Assembly: GCF_900114995.1 (NCBI RefSeq)
Contig: NZ_FOUX01000002.1
Span: 558,001 to 622,000 of the forward strand
Source of the DNA: Chitinophaga sp. YR627
Lineage (GTDB): Bacteria > Bacteroidota > Bacteroidia > Chitinophagales > Chitinophagaceae
Direction of reading: 5' to 3'
DNA length: 64,000 nucleotides
Under the pieces are notes generated by a model, which was not told the origin of the DNA, made no database searches, and saw only the letters and a list, made by a program, of their open reading frames with translations. Shown one piece after another: positions 1-9,229 of the stretch. The translations under genes and the position numbers were made by a program. Position 1 is the stretch's first letter. Each line of letters begins with the position of its first letter.

Positions 1-935
1 AGCATCCCTGTATCCGGGAAAGCTGGATTCCCCCAAAATATCTGCGTTATCTGCCCCTGCAATATACGTTGCCCCATAGCGCCATATTCCACGCCGGCTA
101 CCTGCGCGTATCCCCCCAGAAAAATGTACTGAACATCATGACTGTACATGATTTCGCGCATGAGCGCAGAATAGCCACCCGTTTTCCGAGAGGGCTTGCC
201 AATACACAGCAGAAGGCCTACGGCATCAAACGGGCGGATGGCATTATCTGTATTTCAGATAGTACCAGAAAAGAATTACTGCATTTCTTCCCCGATACCG
301 ATCCCTCAAAATTAAGGGTAGTGTACCACGGCATTGCCGATACTTTTTTCCCGTTAAATAAAACAGCTGCCCATGCTGCTCCCCTTCCTGCAGACATCAA
401 TAAACCTTACATCCTGTATGTAGGCGGAAGGGACAATTACAAAAACTTCACAATAGCGCTGGACACCGTTGCCCTGCTTCCATCCACCTATATGCTGGTA
501 GTAGCGGGTGGAGGTTCCTGGCATAAACAGGAGAAGCAGCTGATAGAAGAAAAACTACCTGGACGTTACTTCATTGCGGAGAATGTACGTCCTGCCGATC
601 TGAATACGCTTTACAACCACGCCAGTTGTCTGCTTTATCCTTCCTGCTACGAAGGCTTTGGTTTCCCTCCGGGAGAAGCGATGAAGGCCGGTTGCCCCGT
701 GGTAACGACCAACTGTACTTCTATGCCCGAAGTGGTAGGCAATGCCGGACTACTGGCGACAGAAATAACAGCGAGATCATTTGCGGAAAAGATCCTGCAA
801 CTGGAAGACAACAGCTTCCGGCAGGAGGTCATACAAGCCGGGATCGCACAGGCAAGCCTGTTCACCTGGGAAAAGAGTGTCAGGGAAACAATACGTTTTT
901 ATAAAGATTGCTGGAACAACAAATTTGCATCATGA
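1..935 (+). CDS. GT4-family glycosyltransferase, 5'-truncated by the window edge
   Basis: The reading frame is open from base 3 with no stop, so the gene starts outside the window and the apparent TTG start at 69 is internal. About 310 residues are visible. The C-terminal half has the GT4/GT-B donor-binding fold: YILYVGGRDNYKN opens the second Rossmann domain, and EGFGFPPGEAMKAGCPVV is the E-x7-E nucleotide-sugar motif. The acceptor side shows TVHDFAHERR. It probably transfers a sugar to a lipid-linked oligosaccharide on the cytoplasmic face of the inner membrane. Its TGA stop overlaps the next gene's ATG (ATGA), so the two are translationally coupled. The exact sugar cannot be told. Confidence 0.9.
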   Translation, partial: HPCIRESWIPPKYLRYLPLQYTLPHSAIFHAGYLRVSPQKNVLNIMTVHDFAHERRIATRFPRGLANTQQKAYGIKRADGIICISDSTRKELLHFFPDTDPSKLRVVYHGIADTFFPLNKTAAHAAPLPADINKPYILYVGGRDNYKNFTIALDTVALLPSTYMLVVAGGGSWHKQEKQLIEEKLPGRYFIAENVRPADLNTLYNHASCLLYPSCYEGFGFPPGEAMKAGCPVVTTNCTSMPEVVGNAGLLATEITARSFAEKILQLEDNSFRQEVIQAGIAQASLFTWEKSVRETIRFYKDCWNNKFAS

Positions 936-1669
936 ACCTTATCTTCAAACTGGCAGACGCTGCCAAAGTCTTTTTACAATCCGGCAGAGGATTAACTTCA
1001 CTACTGAAGAAGGGCGTATCTATCGCCTCCACGCAACTGTTACACAACTGTAAGCATTACATTCCGGAAGTAAACACGATCCTGGATGTAGGCGCCAACA
1101 GGGGCCAGTTTGCACTTTCTGCCAAACATTTTTATCCGGGCGCAGGGATCCACTCCTTCGAACCCATACCGGAAGTGTATTCTACCTTACAACAGAATAC
1201 GCGGCATATTCCACGGATCCATACCTACAACTTTGCATTGGGCAGTACAAACGGTGTGCTGGAGTTTTATGCGAATCATTATTCACATGCCAGCTCCGCC
1301 TTACATGTATCTACCCTTCAGCAGCAGCTGTTACCCCAGACGGCAGAAGCAGATCAGATCAGAGTACCTGTAAAGTGTATGGATGATCTGCTGCCTACAT
1401 TACCTGTAAAAGCGCCGGTATTGCTGAAACTGGACGTACAGGGTTTTGAAAAGGAAGTATTGAAAGGCGCCGTTCATTGTCTTGGGCAAATAGACTATCT
1501 CCTGTTTGAAACATCTTTCGTACAGATGTATGACGGAGAGCCATTGTTCGATGAAATGCACAATTATGTAAAGGAGCTTGGCTTCGAATTTATCGCACCG
1601 GTAGGCTTTTTACAAACAGATGATCTGCAGATACTCCAAATGGACCTTCTCTACAAAAGAAGGAAATAA
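932..1669 (+). CDS. FkbM-family SAM-dependent methyltransferase
   Basis: The protein has 245 residues when started at the ATG that overlaps the upstream stop; a TTG at 908 is in frame but would overlap the GT by 28 bases. ILDVGANRGQF is the SAM-binding glycine loop, followed by IHSFEPIPEVY, and LLKLDVQGFEKEVLKGA is the FkbM signature. FkbM proteins O-methylate sugars or polyketides. Between glycosyltransferases the likely substrate is a sugar of the surface polysaccharide. The substrate is inferred from context only. Confidence 0.88.
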   Translation: MNLIFKLADAAKVFLQSGRGLTSLLKKGVSIASTQLLHNCKHYIPEVNTILDVGANRGQFALSAKHFYPGAGIHSFEPIPEVYSTLQQNTRHIPRIHTYNFALGSTNGVLEFYANHYSHASSALHVSTLQQQLLPQTAEADQIRVPVKCMDDLLPTLPVKAPVLLKLDVQGFEKEVLKGAVHCLGQIDYLLFETSFVQMYDGEPLFDEMHNYVKELGFEFIAPVGFLQTDDLQILQMDLLYKRRK

Positions 1670-1752
1670 TCTTCCGGAGTTTAACCTTAAGAGCACGTTA
1701 TTTCATATTCGCACCCCAATTCTATCATGCACCAGTATAAAAGTACATCCAT

Positions 1753-3156
1753 ATGAAACGACGTATTCATGCTACCCAGTTTCTAAGGCAGACGGTCGAC
1801 TACATGGTACTGACTGCCGCTTTTCTGTTGACCAGGCAATACATCGCAGATAAGGGAGATGTATTCTTATCCAATTTTAATGTCCTCCTGCTGATGACAA
1901 GTCTGTTCATATGGACGGTCACGGGAACTTCTCTCCGGATGTATGATGACTACCGGAAGACGTCCTCTTATTCCTTCGAATTTGTAGCCATCCTGAAAAA
2001 CGTATTGCTGCATGTATGCATATTGTCTTTTCTGTTCTTTTACTTTTTTAAATCATACCCTTATCCCCGTACTTTCACATTACTGTATGGAGTGTACATC
2101 TTCACGGGTATTATTACGACCAAGTATATTGTTAAGAAACTCACATTACGCTGGAGGTCTCTTCACCGCAATCCCAAAAACGTGCTGATCGTCGGCACGG
2201 GGCAAACAGGTATGAATTTTTACCAAACAATCACAGCTAATAATCATTTCGGTTATAACTGTGTTGGTTTTGTGGATGATCAGACCAACTCGCTGGTGAA
2301 CGGCCGTTATCTGGGGAAGATCTCAGAGCTAACCAATATCCTGGAGTCGAATGAAATTGATGATGTAATCGTTGCGCTACCGGAATCTTCCAGGGAACAA
2401 ACGCAGCAGATCATCGTCACCAGTGAAAGAGCTGCCAAAAGGGTACAACTCATATCAGATATGCAGCAATACTGTACGCCTACAACCAGTGTCAATCTGC
2501 TGGGGAACATACCACTGGTCAACCTGCGTTCCTTTGCCCTGGACGATCCCGGGCATCAGCGGCTGAAGCGTGCATTTGATATCTGTTTTACGCTCACTAT
2601 GATGATTTCATTCAGCTGGTTGTTTATACTGATAGCGTTACTTATTAAAATATCCTCCAAAGGACCGGTCATCTTCAAACAGGAAAGATGGGGACTGAAC
2701 AACAAAAAGATCACCTGTTATAAGTTCCGTTCAATGAAAGTACAGGCATCCGAAGTGGACAGCAATGGTAAATTCCTGCAGGCCACAAGGGATGATCAGC
2801 GCGTCACAAGCATAGGACGCTTCCTGCGTAAGACCAACCTTGATGAATTACCACAATGTATCAATGTACTGATGGGGAATATGTCTTTTGTAGGACCACG
2901 CCCCCATGCTACTCCCCTTCATATTGAAGCACGAGAAACCATCCAGCATTATATGCTGCGGCAGATGGTAAAACCGGGTATTACCGGTTGGGCACAGGTG
3001 AACGGTTGCAGAGGAGAAACCCGGTTTTCAGGACAAATGCAGAAACGCGTTGACCTGGATATCTGGTATATAGAAAATTATAGTTTCTGGCTGGACTGCC
3101 AGATCATCTTCCAGACAATGATGAACATGATCAAGGGAGATAAAAATGCGTACTAA
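1753..3156 (+). CDS. wcaJ: WcaJ-type undecaprenyl-phosphate sugar phosphotransferase
   Basis: The protein has 467 residues. The N-terminal ~125 residues hold about four membrane segments, then comes a Rossmann-like domain ([18 protein letters not shown]...CVGFVDD) and a C-terminal bacterial sugar transferase domain starting near [10 protein letters not shown]. Diagnostic motifs are [27 protein letters not shown] and [12 protein letters not shown]. Members load a hexose-1-phosphate onto undecaprenyl phosphate and so start repeat-unit synthesis for colanic-acid-like exopolysaccharide. The full-length multi-domain form fits WcaJ/CpsE rather than the short catalytic type. It lies 83 bases after the methyltransferase and 8 before the next GT. 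The sugar (glucose or galactose) is not readable. Confidence 0.93.
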   Translation: MKRRIHATQFLRQTVDYMVLTAAFLLTRQYIADKGDVFLSNFNVLLLMTSLFIWTVTGTSLRMYDDYRKTSSYSFEFVAILKNVLLHVCILSFLFFYFFKSYPYPRTFTLLYGVYIFTGIITTKYIVKKLTLRWRSLHRNPKNVLIVGTGQTGMNFYQTITANNHFGYNCVGFVDDQTNSLVNGRYLGKISELTNILESNEIDDVIVALPESSREQTQQIIVTSERAAKRVQLISDMQQYCTPTTSVNLLGNIPLVNLRSFALDDPGHQRLKRAFDICFTLTMMISFSWLFILIALLIKISSKGPVIFKQERWGLNNKKITCYKFRSMKVQASEVDSNGKFLQATRDDQRVTSIGRFLRKTNLDELPQCINVLMGNMSFVGPRPHATPLHIEARETIQHYMLRQMVKPGITGWAQVNGCRGETRFSGQMQKRVDLDIWYIENYSFWLDCQIIFQTMMNMIKGDKNAY

Positions 3157-3164
3157 TAGCTGAT

Positions 3165-4403
3165 ATGTCGAAACGTTTATTACTGATAGGGGGCAACTTT
3201 GCCCCTGAACTGACAGGTGTGGGAAAATACAATGGAGAGATGATCGGATGGCTGGCGAACAATGGTTACGATTGTACAGTCATCACTTCTTTTCCGCATT
3301 ATCCGCAATGGAAAATACAGCCGCCCTATACTAAAAGCAGATACTGGTATAAAAAAGAAACAGGATACTATGGTCATGTGAAGGTACACAGGTGCCCGCA
3401 ATATATCCCTGCACAGCCATCCGGTGGCAGACGCCTGCTGATGGACTTCAGCTTTGCGATCAGTGCTTCTTTTCAACTGTTAATGGAGTTATTCAGGAAA
3501 AAAGCCGACTTCGTAATGGTAGTGGCGCCACCTTTTCATCTGGGGTTGTTAGGCGTATTATACAGCAGGCTTAAAAAAGCGACTTTCATCTATCACGTAC
3601 AGGACTTACAGATCGAGGCAGCCCGGGATCTGCAGATGATATCATCCCCTTCTCTGATAAAAATGCTTTTCGGCATTGAAAGGTTTATACTGCGCAGGGC
3701 TGATATTATCAGCAGCATTTCCGAGGGTATGATCCAGAAGATCAGGGAGAAAAGCAGGCATGCTATTACCAGTTTTCCAAACTGGGTGGATGTAAGGCTA
3801 TTCCATCCACTGGAAGATAAACACCAGATCAAAACGGCGTATGGCTTTGCGGGTAGTGATACAGTTATACTGTATGCAGGCGCCATCGGAGAAAAACAGG
3901 GGCTGGAAGCTATTCTGCAGGTAGCGCAACAGGTAAGGGACCAGACACATATCAAGTTTCTGATCTGCGGCGCAGGTCCCTACAGGGAAAAATTGCATCA
4001 GCAGGTACGGACAGAAGGATTGAATAATATCCAATTCAGGGATCCGGAACCATTTGACAACTTTAACCGCTTACTGAATATGGCGGATGTACATCTGGTT
4101 ATACAGAAAGCGAGTGCGGGAGACCTGGTGATGCCTTCAAAACTGACCACTATCCTTGCAGTCGGCGGCGTAGCGGTTGTTACGGCGAATGAACATACGA
4201 GTCTTCATAAAGTGGTAACGGAAAATGAAATAGGGATTGTGGTACCGGCCGATGATGCCCGGGCTTTGACAACCGGTATATTACAGGCTGTCAGTAAAAG
4301 CCAGGAGCACATCCCCGGAAACGCCCGGAGATATGCTCTTGAATATCTTTCTATTGACAAAATAATGTTGAGGATGGAGGCTGCTATCAGGGCATCCACA
4401 TAA
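3165..4403 (+). CDS. wcaI: WcaI-like glycosyltransferase (GT4)
   Basis: The protein has 412 residues. The N-terminus RLLLIGGNFAPELTGVGKYNGEM and the segment VITSFPHYPQW are typical of WcaI, the colanic-acid GT4 enzyme. The second domain starts near VILYAGAIGEKQGLE, and DLVMPSKLTTILAVGGVAVV occupies the donor-binding region. It probably adds a sugar to the growing lipid-linked repeat unit in the cytoplasm, downstream of the WcaJ-type primer whose gene precedes it by 8 bases. It is the last gene of the operon and its 3' end overlaps the convergent lipoprotein gene by 17 bases, with no hairpin terminator visible. Confidence 0.88.
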   Translation: MSKRLLLIGGNFAPELTGVGKYNGEMIGWLANNGYDCTVITSFPHYPQWKIQPPYTKSRYWYKKETGYYGHVKVHRCPQYIPAQPSGGRRLLMDFSFAISASFQLLMELFRKKADFVMVVAPPFHLGLLGVLYSRLKKATFIYHVQDLQIEAARDLQMISSPSLIKMLFGIERFILRRADIISSISEGMIQKIREKSRHAITSFPNWVDVRLFHPLEDKHQIKTAYGFAGSDTVILYAGAIGEKQGLEAILQVAQQVRDQTHIKFLICGAGPYREKLHQQVRTEGLNNIQFRDPEPFDNFNRLLNMADVHLVIQKASAGDLVMPSKLTTILAVGGVAVVTANEHTSLHKVVTENEIGIVVPADDARALTTGILQAVSKSQEHIPGNARRYALEYLSIDKIMLRMEAAIRAST

Positions 4404-5136
4404 TGTTGGCGCCTGCAGTGGTACTGGTCACACCCGCATTGCTGGAGGTGAAGTTCACACCACAGAAACTAACCATTGTGGTAGTACCATTGATCGCAAC
4501 ATATACTGTACCTGATGCACCATAGAATGGTTGCAGCGAACTAACGGTTGATACGATCCTTACTCTACCCGGAGCGATCACACCATCATTTACCTGAATA
4601 GTGTAAGTACCTTCCGTAGGAGGCTGGTTGCCTGGGAACTGAAAATCACAGATAGCCAGATTCTTACTTTCTGCTCTGATCAGGTAGTTGGAACCACTTA
4701 CCATACCGGTAACAAGGTTGAAGGACATGGTAGTCGCCTTCACTATTTTCAACACGTTACTATCCAGGCCACATGGATTCCATGGACCGGTTATTGTGAT
4801 CTTATCAGATGTAGCTGTGTAAGTACAACCGCCATTAGTTACCACACTTAATGTATAAGTCTGGCTTCCCTTTGGAGGATTAGGGATTACAGGAGCTCTT
4901 TCATGAGATACATAACCGCCGGGGCCCTGCCAGGTATAAGTTTTAGGTTCATCGATACCAAAAACTGATAACCTGAGGGTGTCATTCTGGCCCAAAGGTG
5001 CGTTAGAGGATATTTTAGGTTTCAGTCCCAGGTCACATACGGTTTCTTTACCACCGCCTGCACCACCACCACCACAGGCTACTAATAACCCTGAAATTCC
5101 AATAACGAATGCTAATAATATATACTTATGCCGCAT
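4387..5136 (-). CDS. Predicted lipoprotein with Ig/PKD-like region, function unknown
   Basis: The frame is open to 5211, but the ATG at 5136 gives MRHKYILLAFVIGISGLLVACGGG, a lipoprotein signal peptide with lipobox LVAC, so that start is preferred (249 residues). After a Gly-rich linker comes a region like an Ig/PKD fold (LRLSVFGIDEPKTYTWQGPGG...TYTLSVVTNGGCTYTATS), as in many Bacteroidota surface proteins. The second half (residues ~130-249) is not recognised. It is monocistronic and convergent with the polysaccharide operon. Location in the outer membrane or periplasm is inferred from the lipobox. Confidence 0.75.
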   Translation of the reverse strand: MRHKYILLAFVIGISGLLVACGGGGAGGGKETVCDLGLKPKISSNAPLGQNDTLRLSVFGIDEPKTYTWQGPGGYVSHERAPVIPNPPKGSQTYTLSVVTNGGCTYTATSDKITITGPWNPCGLDSNVLKIVKATTMSFNLVTGMVSGSNYLIRAESKNLAICDFQFPGNQPPTEGTYTIQVNDGVIAPGRVRIVSTVSSLQPFYGASGTVYVAINGTTTMVSFCGVNFTSSNAGVTSTTAGANIMWMP

Positions 5137-5617
5137 TGCTGAATATTCATCAAAACCCTTAATACTTTTAAGACAATATTTCGAAATAAGATTCCGTTTA
5201 AATGATATCATAAGGTTACAGGATATTGGATATAGGTATACGCTGACTCTTTCATTCCTGCTATCTCAATCCGTATTGTTGCAACACTACCAGTCTACCC
5301 GACACTGACCGGCCTGTACCTGATTTTTCCATATAGGGAAAAACTGATAAAATCAGATATAAACGACAATCTCTTTGTTGGCTCAATACATCAAAAGGTG
5401 TACAACCGAGTAATAAATATAGTAAATAGTTTATTTATTAATATTTTTTTATATTAATAATACAGTAAGTTAATATCAATAAGAGCCGAAAAAGGCCTTA
5501 AAAGGCGATCATTTACAATTACTTATACACATTAAAAATACTAGTGATTTTTTTTCACTTTTCCTAGGCGAAGGAGTGTTTTTTTACCCGAAAAGCCAAA
5601 AATCGCCATATTCAGGG
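5137..5617. other. Gene-free AT-rich spacer
   Basis: No coding frame is convincing here. Two short dyads are visible: TTTTTCC/GGAAAAA at 5324-5330 and 5337-5343, directly followed by CTGAT/ATCAG at 5344-5348 and 5352-5356. The stretch 5420-5470 is almost pure A/T and could carry the promoter of the lipoprotein gene, but I see no TAnnTTTG box on the minus strand. Confidence 0.5.
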
Positions 5618-5657
5618 ATAAAAACAGCAAGGGCCGGAATGGTGATCCCGACCCTTG
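5618..5657 (-). terminator. Rho-independent terminator of the GH2 gene
   Basis: Read on the minus strand, the 13-base arms CAAGGGTCGGGAT and ATTCCGGCCCTTG pair fully (two G-U pairs) around the loop CACC, followed by CTGTTTTTAT. It begins 28 bases after the GH2 stop codon. Confidence 0.88.
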
Positions 5658-5685
5658 AAATTATCAAAAACTGATACTTTTTTAA

Positions 5686-8322
5686 CTATTTGATACTGAT
5701 CGTTTGTTCAGCCAGATTCCATCCTGAAACGGTTACCACAGCGTTACCATTTTTACCGATCGCTTCTCCACTGATAGTCACCAGTTTCTCTTCTCCCGGT
5801 AATACGGACACATAGTTGTCATTATAGAATACAGGCAGGATACGCTTCTTTGTTTTGCTATCCACCAGTGATACGCGGTTAAAGAACGCTACCGGACCAT
5901 TGGCAGGATTGCTGATCTTCACCGTAATACTGTCGTTAGCAGCCTTTTGTGCAACGATCTGTACTTTGGCCGCCTTCATTTTCTGCAAACCGGAATAATT
6001 GCCGGTGCTGTCAGGGAACCAGTACAGGTTATCGTCTATCACTTTCTGGTCTTTGTCCAGCAGGCGTAAAGACAGGAATACACCTTCTTTAGCAGCCATT
6101 CTATCCAGACCATGCTTCACAGAAAGGTACTTCTGTACCGTCTTCGGACTGATCTCCGTGAATACCTGGGTAAGCTGTTTGCTCTTACCCTCCATATCGT
6201 ACGCTGTCAGTTGCAGCATTACATCTGTATAATATCTGAAGGTATTATTGACAGTGAAGATGTTACCATCGGTCGGGTTACACATCACGTGCAGCGGTGC
6301 GGCACCGGTACGGTTACCATACAGACAGGCATTCGGATCGAGGTAATAATCATACATCTGACCACGCAGGGCCGTCCATGGGTTCTGTGTTTTCCAGATG
6401 ATCACCCCTGTATACCAGTCCCACATATGGGCGCTGAAGCCTTCCATCAATCCACGGTACTGGTCATAGTTTACCAGCTGTGCCTTGTTCGCGAAGTCTT
6501 TTACATCTTTCGGCTTACCATATGGGTCAACCTGGTCGAAATAAGGGATATATTTATGATAGTCCCATACAGAATCCACCCCACCTTTTTTATTCTCAGG
6601 CACTTTCATATTCGCCATTGGGATAAATCTTTCCAGTGACTCATAATCGCCCACACCTACGGAACCCACTTCTGAGTTGAAAGGGAAGGTTCTTTCGTTC
6701 CAGAAAACAGAAAGTGGTTGTATATTATAAGGACCATCGCCATTACCACCCAGGTTGTTGTAAGACATGCTGTCGGTATTGGAATAATGGAAGAAGAAAC
6801 GGGTATTATCCAGGGAAGGCAGCAGGGAATCCTTGATTGCGGCGAGGATATCTACCGGAGGAGTGATTTCATTACCACCACACCAGAAAGCCAGGGAAGC
6901 ATGGTTACGCAGCATTTTGATCTGGTCAGCCACTGATTCTATGAACAGGTTGTGGTCATCAGGATAACGACGACGTGTCCATTGGTCTTCTTTTTTCATC
7001 GGGTCTACCCATCTGCCGTTACAGTCGCCAGACATCCAGAAATCCTGGAACACCAGCATACCATATTTATCACAGGCTTCGTAGAACTCAGGTCTTTCCG
7101 TCAGACTACCACCCCAGATGCGGATCAGGTTCAGGTTCATATCTCTGTGGAAACGTACTTCTGCATCGTAACGCTCTTTGCTGAAACGGAACATCGCATC
7201 AGAAGTGATCCAGTTACCACCTTTGATAAAGATCTTCTGACCGTTTACGGCAATCTCGCGGCTGCTGGTGTGTGCATTCCAATAGGTCTGGATCTCTCTT
7301 ACACCGAAGTTTACCTCTTCAACGTCATCTACACCTGCATTTTCTGCGAATTCGAGTTGCAGGTTATAGAGCTGCTGCGGACCATAACCACTTGGCCACC
7401 AGAGCTTAGGCTCTTTCAGCTCCAGGTCAGGCAATTGCACCGAAGTAGTTGCATTCGCTGCCAGTGTTACTTTCTGTGAAATGGTATTACCTGCCAGTTT
7501 ATAACGCAGTGTACCTTCTACGCTCTTAGCGGTCGCATTCTCAAGTGTTGCTTTTACCATTACAGTCGCCGGCGCCTGTGGACCTTCCGGTAATCTTACA
7601 CCTGCGACTTTGGTAATCACCTGCGGATCCTTAATATGTACAGCGCCCGTTTTTTCAATGGTCACCTTATCCCAGATACCGGTATTACGGTCACGCATTG
7701 GCTGAATCCAGTCCCAACCAGCTGTATACTGAGGGCCTACATTCTTTGCAATAGTACCGTCGCCACCCTGGCCACCATTAGGATTACCTACGACAGCAGG
7801 AGGATATACTACCACTGCCAGACGGTTCTTACCATCTTTTGCCAGCCACTGGGTGATGTTATAGGAATGTCTGAGATAGGTACCGAAATGTGTATTTGGG
7901 TTCAGACGATGACCGTTCACGTAGATATCACAACCGTCGTTCACACCCCTGAAGTGCAACCATACCTGACCATCGGCGCCAGGTTTCTGTTCTGCAAAAT
8001 CCTTTACGAACCAATAAGTGTAATGATCTTTACCGGTGTTGTAAATGTCCGGAATACGCTCATTGTTCATGCCGTAGAAAGGATCCGGCACCAGTTTGTT
8101 ATTCAGTAATGTTGTCAGTACTGTTCCGGGCACTGTTGCCGGCATCCAGCCTGAAAGTTTGTAGGATGGGGCAGAAAGCGCCTCTCCCTTTACAGTCACT
8201 TTCGCAATATTGTTACATTGCCAGCCACTGTTTAATTCATATTGGCTCTGTGCAGCCAATGGTAAAAAAGGTGCTAGTAAAAGACCTGTCGCATTCAGTA
8301 ATTTCCGAACCATAATGTGCAT
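5686..8322 (-). CDS. GH2 glycoside hydrolase, endo-beta-mannosidase/exo-glucosaminidase type
   Basis: The protein has 878 residues with a signal peptide ending near AAQSQ, so it is exported. The order fits GH2: a jelly-roll sugar-binding domain (~30-220), an Ig-like domain (~225-340), a TIM barrel (~345-680) and C-terminal Ig-like domains. FWCGGNE puts the acid/base at Glu485 and FNSEVGS puts the nucleophile at Glu551. The barrel motifs (GGNWITSDAM, RIWGGSL, MLVFQDFWMSGDCNG, WCGGNEITPP) resemble the mannosylglycoprotein endo-beta-mannosidase and exo-beta-glucosaminidase branch more than classical beta-galactosidase. Translation could start at Met1 or Met4. It is monocistronic, with its own promoter and terminator. 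Substrate is inferred from family. Confidence 0.88.
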   Translation of the reverse strand: MHIMVRKLLNATGLLLAPFLPLAAQSQYELNSGWQCNNIAKVTVKGEALSAPSYKLSGWMPATVPGTVLTTLLNNKLVPDPFYGMNNERIPDIYNTGKDHYTYWFVKDFAEQKPGADGQVWLHFRGVNDGCDIYVNGHRLNPNTHFGTYLRHSYNITQWLAKDGKNRLAVVVYPPAVVGNPNGGQGGDGTIAKNVGPQYTAGWDWIQPMRDRNTGIWDKVTIEKTGAVHIKDPQVITKVAGVRLPEGPQAPATVMVKATLENATAKSVEGTLRYKLAGNTISQKVTLAANATTSVQLPDLELKEPKLWWPSGYGPQQLYNLQLEFAENAGVDDVEEVNFGVREIQTYWNAHTSSREIAVNGQKIFIKGGNWITSDAMFRFSKERYDAEVRFHRDMNLNLIRIWGGSLTERPEFYEACDKYGMLVFQDFWMSGDCNGRWVDPMKKEDQWTRRRYPDDHNLFIESVADQIKMLRNHASLAFWCGGNEITPPVDILAAIKDSLLPSLDNTRFFFHYSNTDSMSYNNLGGNGDGPYNIQPLSVFWNERTFPFNSEVGSVGVGDYESLERFIPMANMKVPENKKGGVDSVWDYHKYIPYFDQVDPYGKPKDVKDFANKAQLVNYDQYRGLMEGFSAHMWDWYTGVIIWKTQNPWTALRGQMYDYYLDPNACLYGNRTGAAPLHVMCNPTDGNIFTVNNTFRYYTDVMLQLTAYDMEGKSKQLTQVFTEISPKTVQKYLSVKHGLDRMAAKEGVFLSLRLLDKDQKVIDDNLYWFPDSTGNYSGLQKMKAAKVQIVAQKAANDSITVKISNPANGPVAFFNRVSLVDSKTKKRILPVFYNDNYVSVLPGEEKLVTISGEAIGKNGNAVVTVSGWNLAEQTISIK

Positions 8323-8363
8323 GAAAAGTTTACAGGCAGAAATGCCTCATTCACTGATAAAAA

Positions 8364-8394
8364 CAAAAATATACGTTGACAAGCCAAAATCAAA
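8364..8394 (-). promoter_or_regulatory. Bacteroidota -33/-7 promoter of the GH2 gene
   Basis: Minus-strand TTTG (8394-8391), a 19-base spacer and TATTTTTG (8371-8364) match the Bacteroidota housekeeping pattern TTTG-N19-21-TAnnTTTG exactly. Transcription would start near 8358, giving a leader of about 36 bases. A dyad AATTCAC/GTGAATT at 8448-8454 and 8463-8469, about 55 bases upstream, could be an operator. Confidence 0.75.
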
Positions 8395-8656
8395 ATACCA
8401 GAGGGGGAATAATGGATAGACGGCAGACAGGAAGCACAAAAATCAATAATTCACCATTATTTGTGAATTAACTATCAGGGAAGGGAAGTATTAAAAAAAC
8501 TGCCGGCATAAGACTAAACCAGCACTGTTTAAACCTACAACTGTATACTACGTTGTCAGATAACGTAATTACTATTGCAAAGGTACAGTTACTACCGGCA
8601 ATAAAGGGGCAGGTTTCCTCCAGTAAAGTACTTACCGGCAGGTTACCGCTCATACA
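8395..8656. other. Gene-free spacer between the GH2 promoter and the next terminator
   Basis: Apart from the 7-base dyad at 8448-8469 nothing convincing is seen. A 74-codon minus-strand frame at 8468-8692 runs through the terminator below and resembles no protein. Confidence 0.5.
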
Positions 8657-8688
8657 TAAAAAAAGGTGAAAAGTGACATGATCACCTT
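8657..8688 (-). terminator. Rho-independent terminator of the small lipoprotein gene
   Basis: On the minus strand AAGGTGA pairs with TCACCTT across a 12-base loop and runs into a stretch of seven T. It lies 31 bases after the lipoprotein stop. Confidence 0.8.
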
Positions 8689-8718
8689 CCACCCTTCATA
8701 TATGGCAATTAATAAATA

Positions 8719-9132
8719 TTATGCAGGATCTGACTCTACGATCACCACTTTGGTAAATACAGATCTGGTAGGCGGGTTACGCGTCGTACCATCAACATTC
8801 TGTATTTCCAGGTACAGATTACCGGTTTCGTAAGTGTAGATATAAGTAGAGCCGTTGATTACGTCAGGAATTGCTTCCCATAACTGCTGATCATCTGAAA
8901 TATATACAAGGATACCACTGTTCTGATTAGCGTAATCGTCTATTTCCTGAACAGGAATCTGTGCATAATAAGTTTTTGTGGTGTTGTCATATTTCCAGGC
9001 GTCAGGCTTTACTTCAAACTGAATAGTTTTATTAGGTATAACAACTTGCTGGGTTATTTCTTCTTTGGTGCAGCTGCTGAAGGTGAATACGCAACCTAAC
9101 AGCAACATAGGCAGAAGCAACAGTGATTTCAT
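8719..9132 (-). CDS. Small predicted lipoprotein, function unknown
   Basis: The protein has 137 residues with a lipoprotein signal MKSLLLLPMLLLGCVFTFSSC (lipobox FSSC). The mature part is mostly beta-strand-like (VVIPNKTIQFEVKPDAWKYDNTTKTYYAQIPVQEID...STYIYTYETGNLYLEIQNVDG), probably a compact beta-sandwich. I recognise no family with certainty. Its own terminator follows and a strong dyad lies just upstream, so it is likely expressed alone. Confidence 0.8.
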   Translation of the reverse strand: MKSLLLLPMLLLGCVFTFSSCTKEEITQQVVIPNKTIQFEVKPDAWKYDNTTKTYYAQIPVQEIDDYANQNSGILVYISDDQQLWEAIPDVINGSTYIYTYETGNLYLEIQNVDGTTRNPPTRSVFTKVVIVESDPA

Positions 9133-9167
9133 AATGAGAGCCGAATTGATAGTGATTTAATATAGAT

Positions 9168-9200
9168 TGATATGATAAACGTTTATCAGATATCATATCA
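9168..9200. promoter_or_regulatory. Nested dyad, candidate operator
   Basis: TGATATGAT (9168-9176) and ATCATATCA (9192-9200) form perfect inverted arms, and the perfect 14-base palindrome GATAAACGTTTATC (9174-9187) is nested inside. It lies 36 bases upstream of the small lipoprotein start, where a promoter or operator is expected. It has no T-run, so a terminator is less likely. Confidence 0.4.
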
Positions 9201-9229
9201 TTAACAAATAAAGTGCCATAAAAAGAGAT

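Noticed and set aside
69..71. TTG as start of the first glycosyltransferase
   Set aside because: The frame is open to the window edge, so the gene is truncated and this codon is internal.
5548..5587. Possible plus-strand terminator CACTTTTCC...GGAGTG with T-runs
   Set aside because: The stem has only about seven weak pairs with two G-U, and no plus-strand gene ends nearby.
5999..8315. Several long plus-strand frames (up to 175 codons) across the GH2 gene
   Set aside because: They are antisense shadows of a well-supported GH2 gene whose catalytic motifs are all in the minus frame.
8468..8692. 74-codon minus-strand frame
   Set aside because: It overlaps the terminator of the preceding lipoprotein gene and has no recognisable features.
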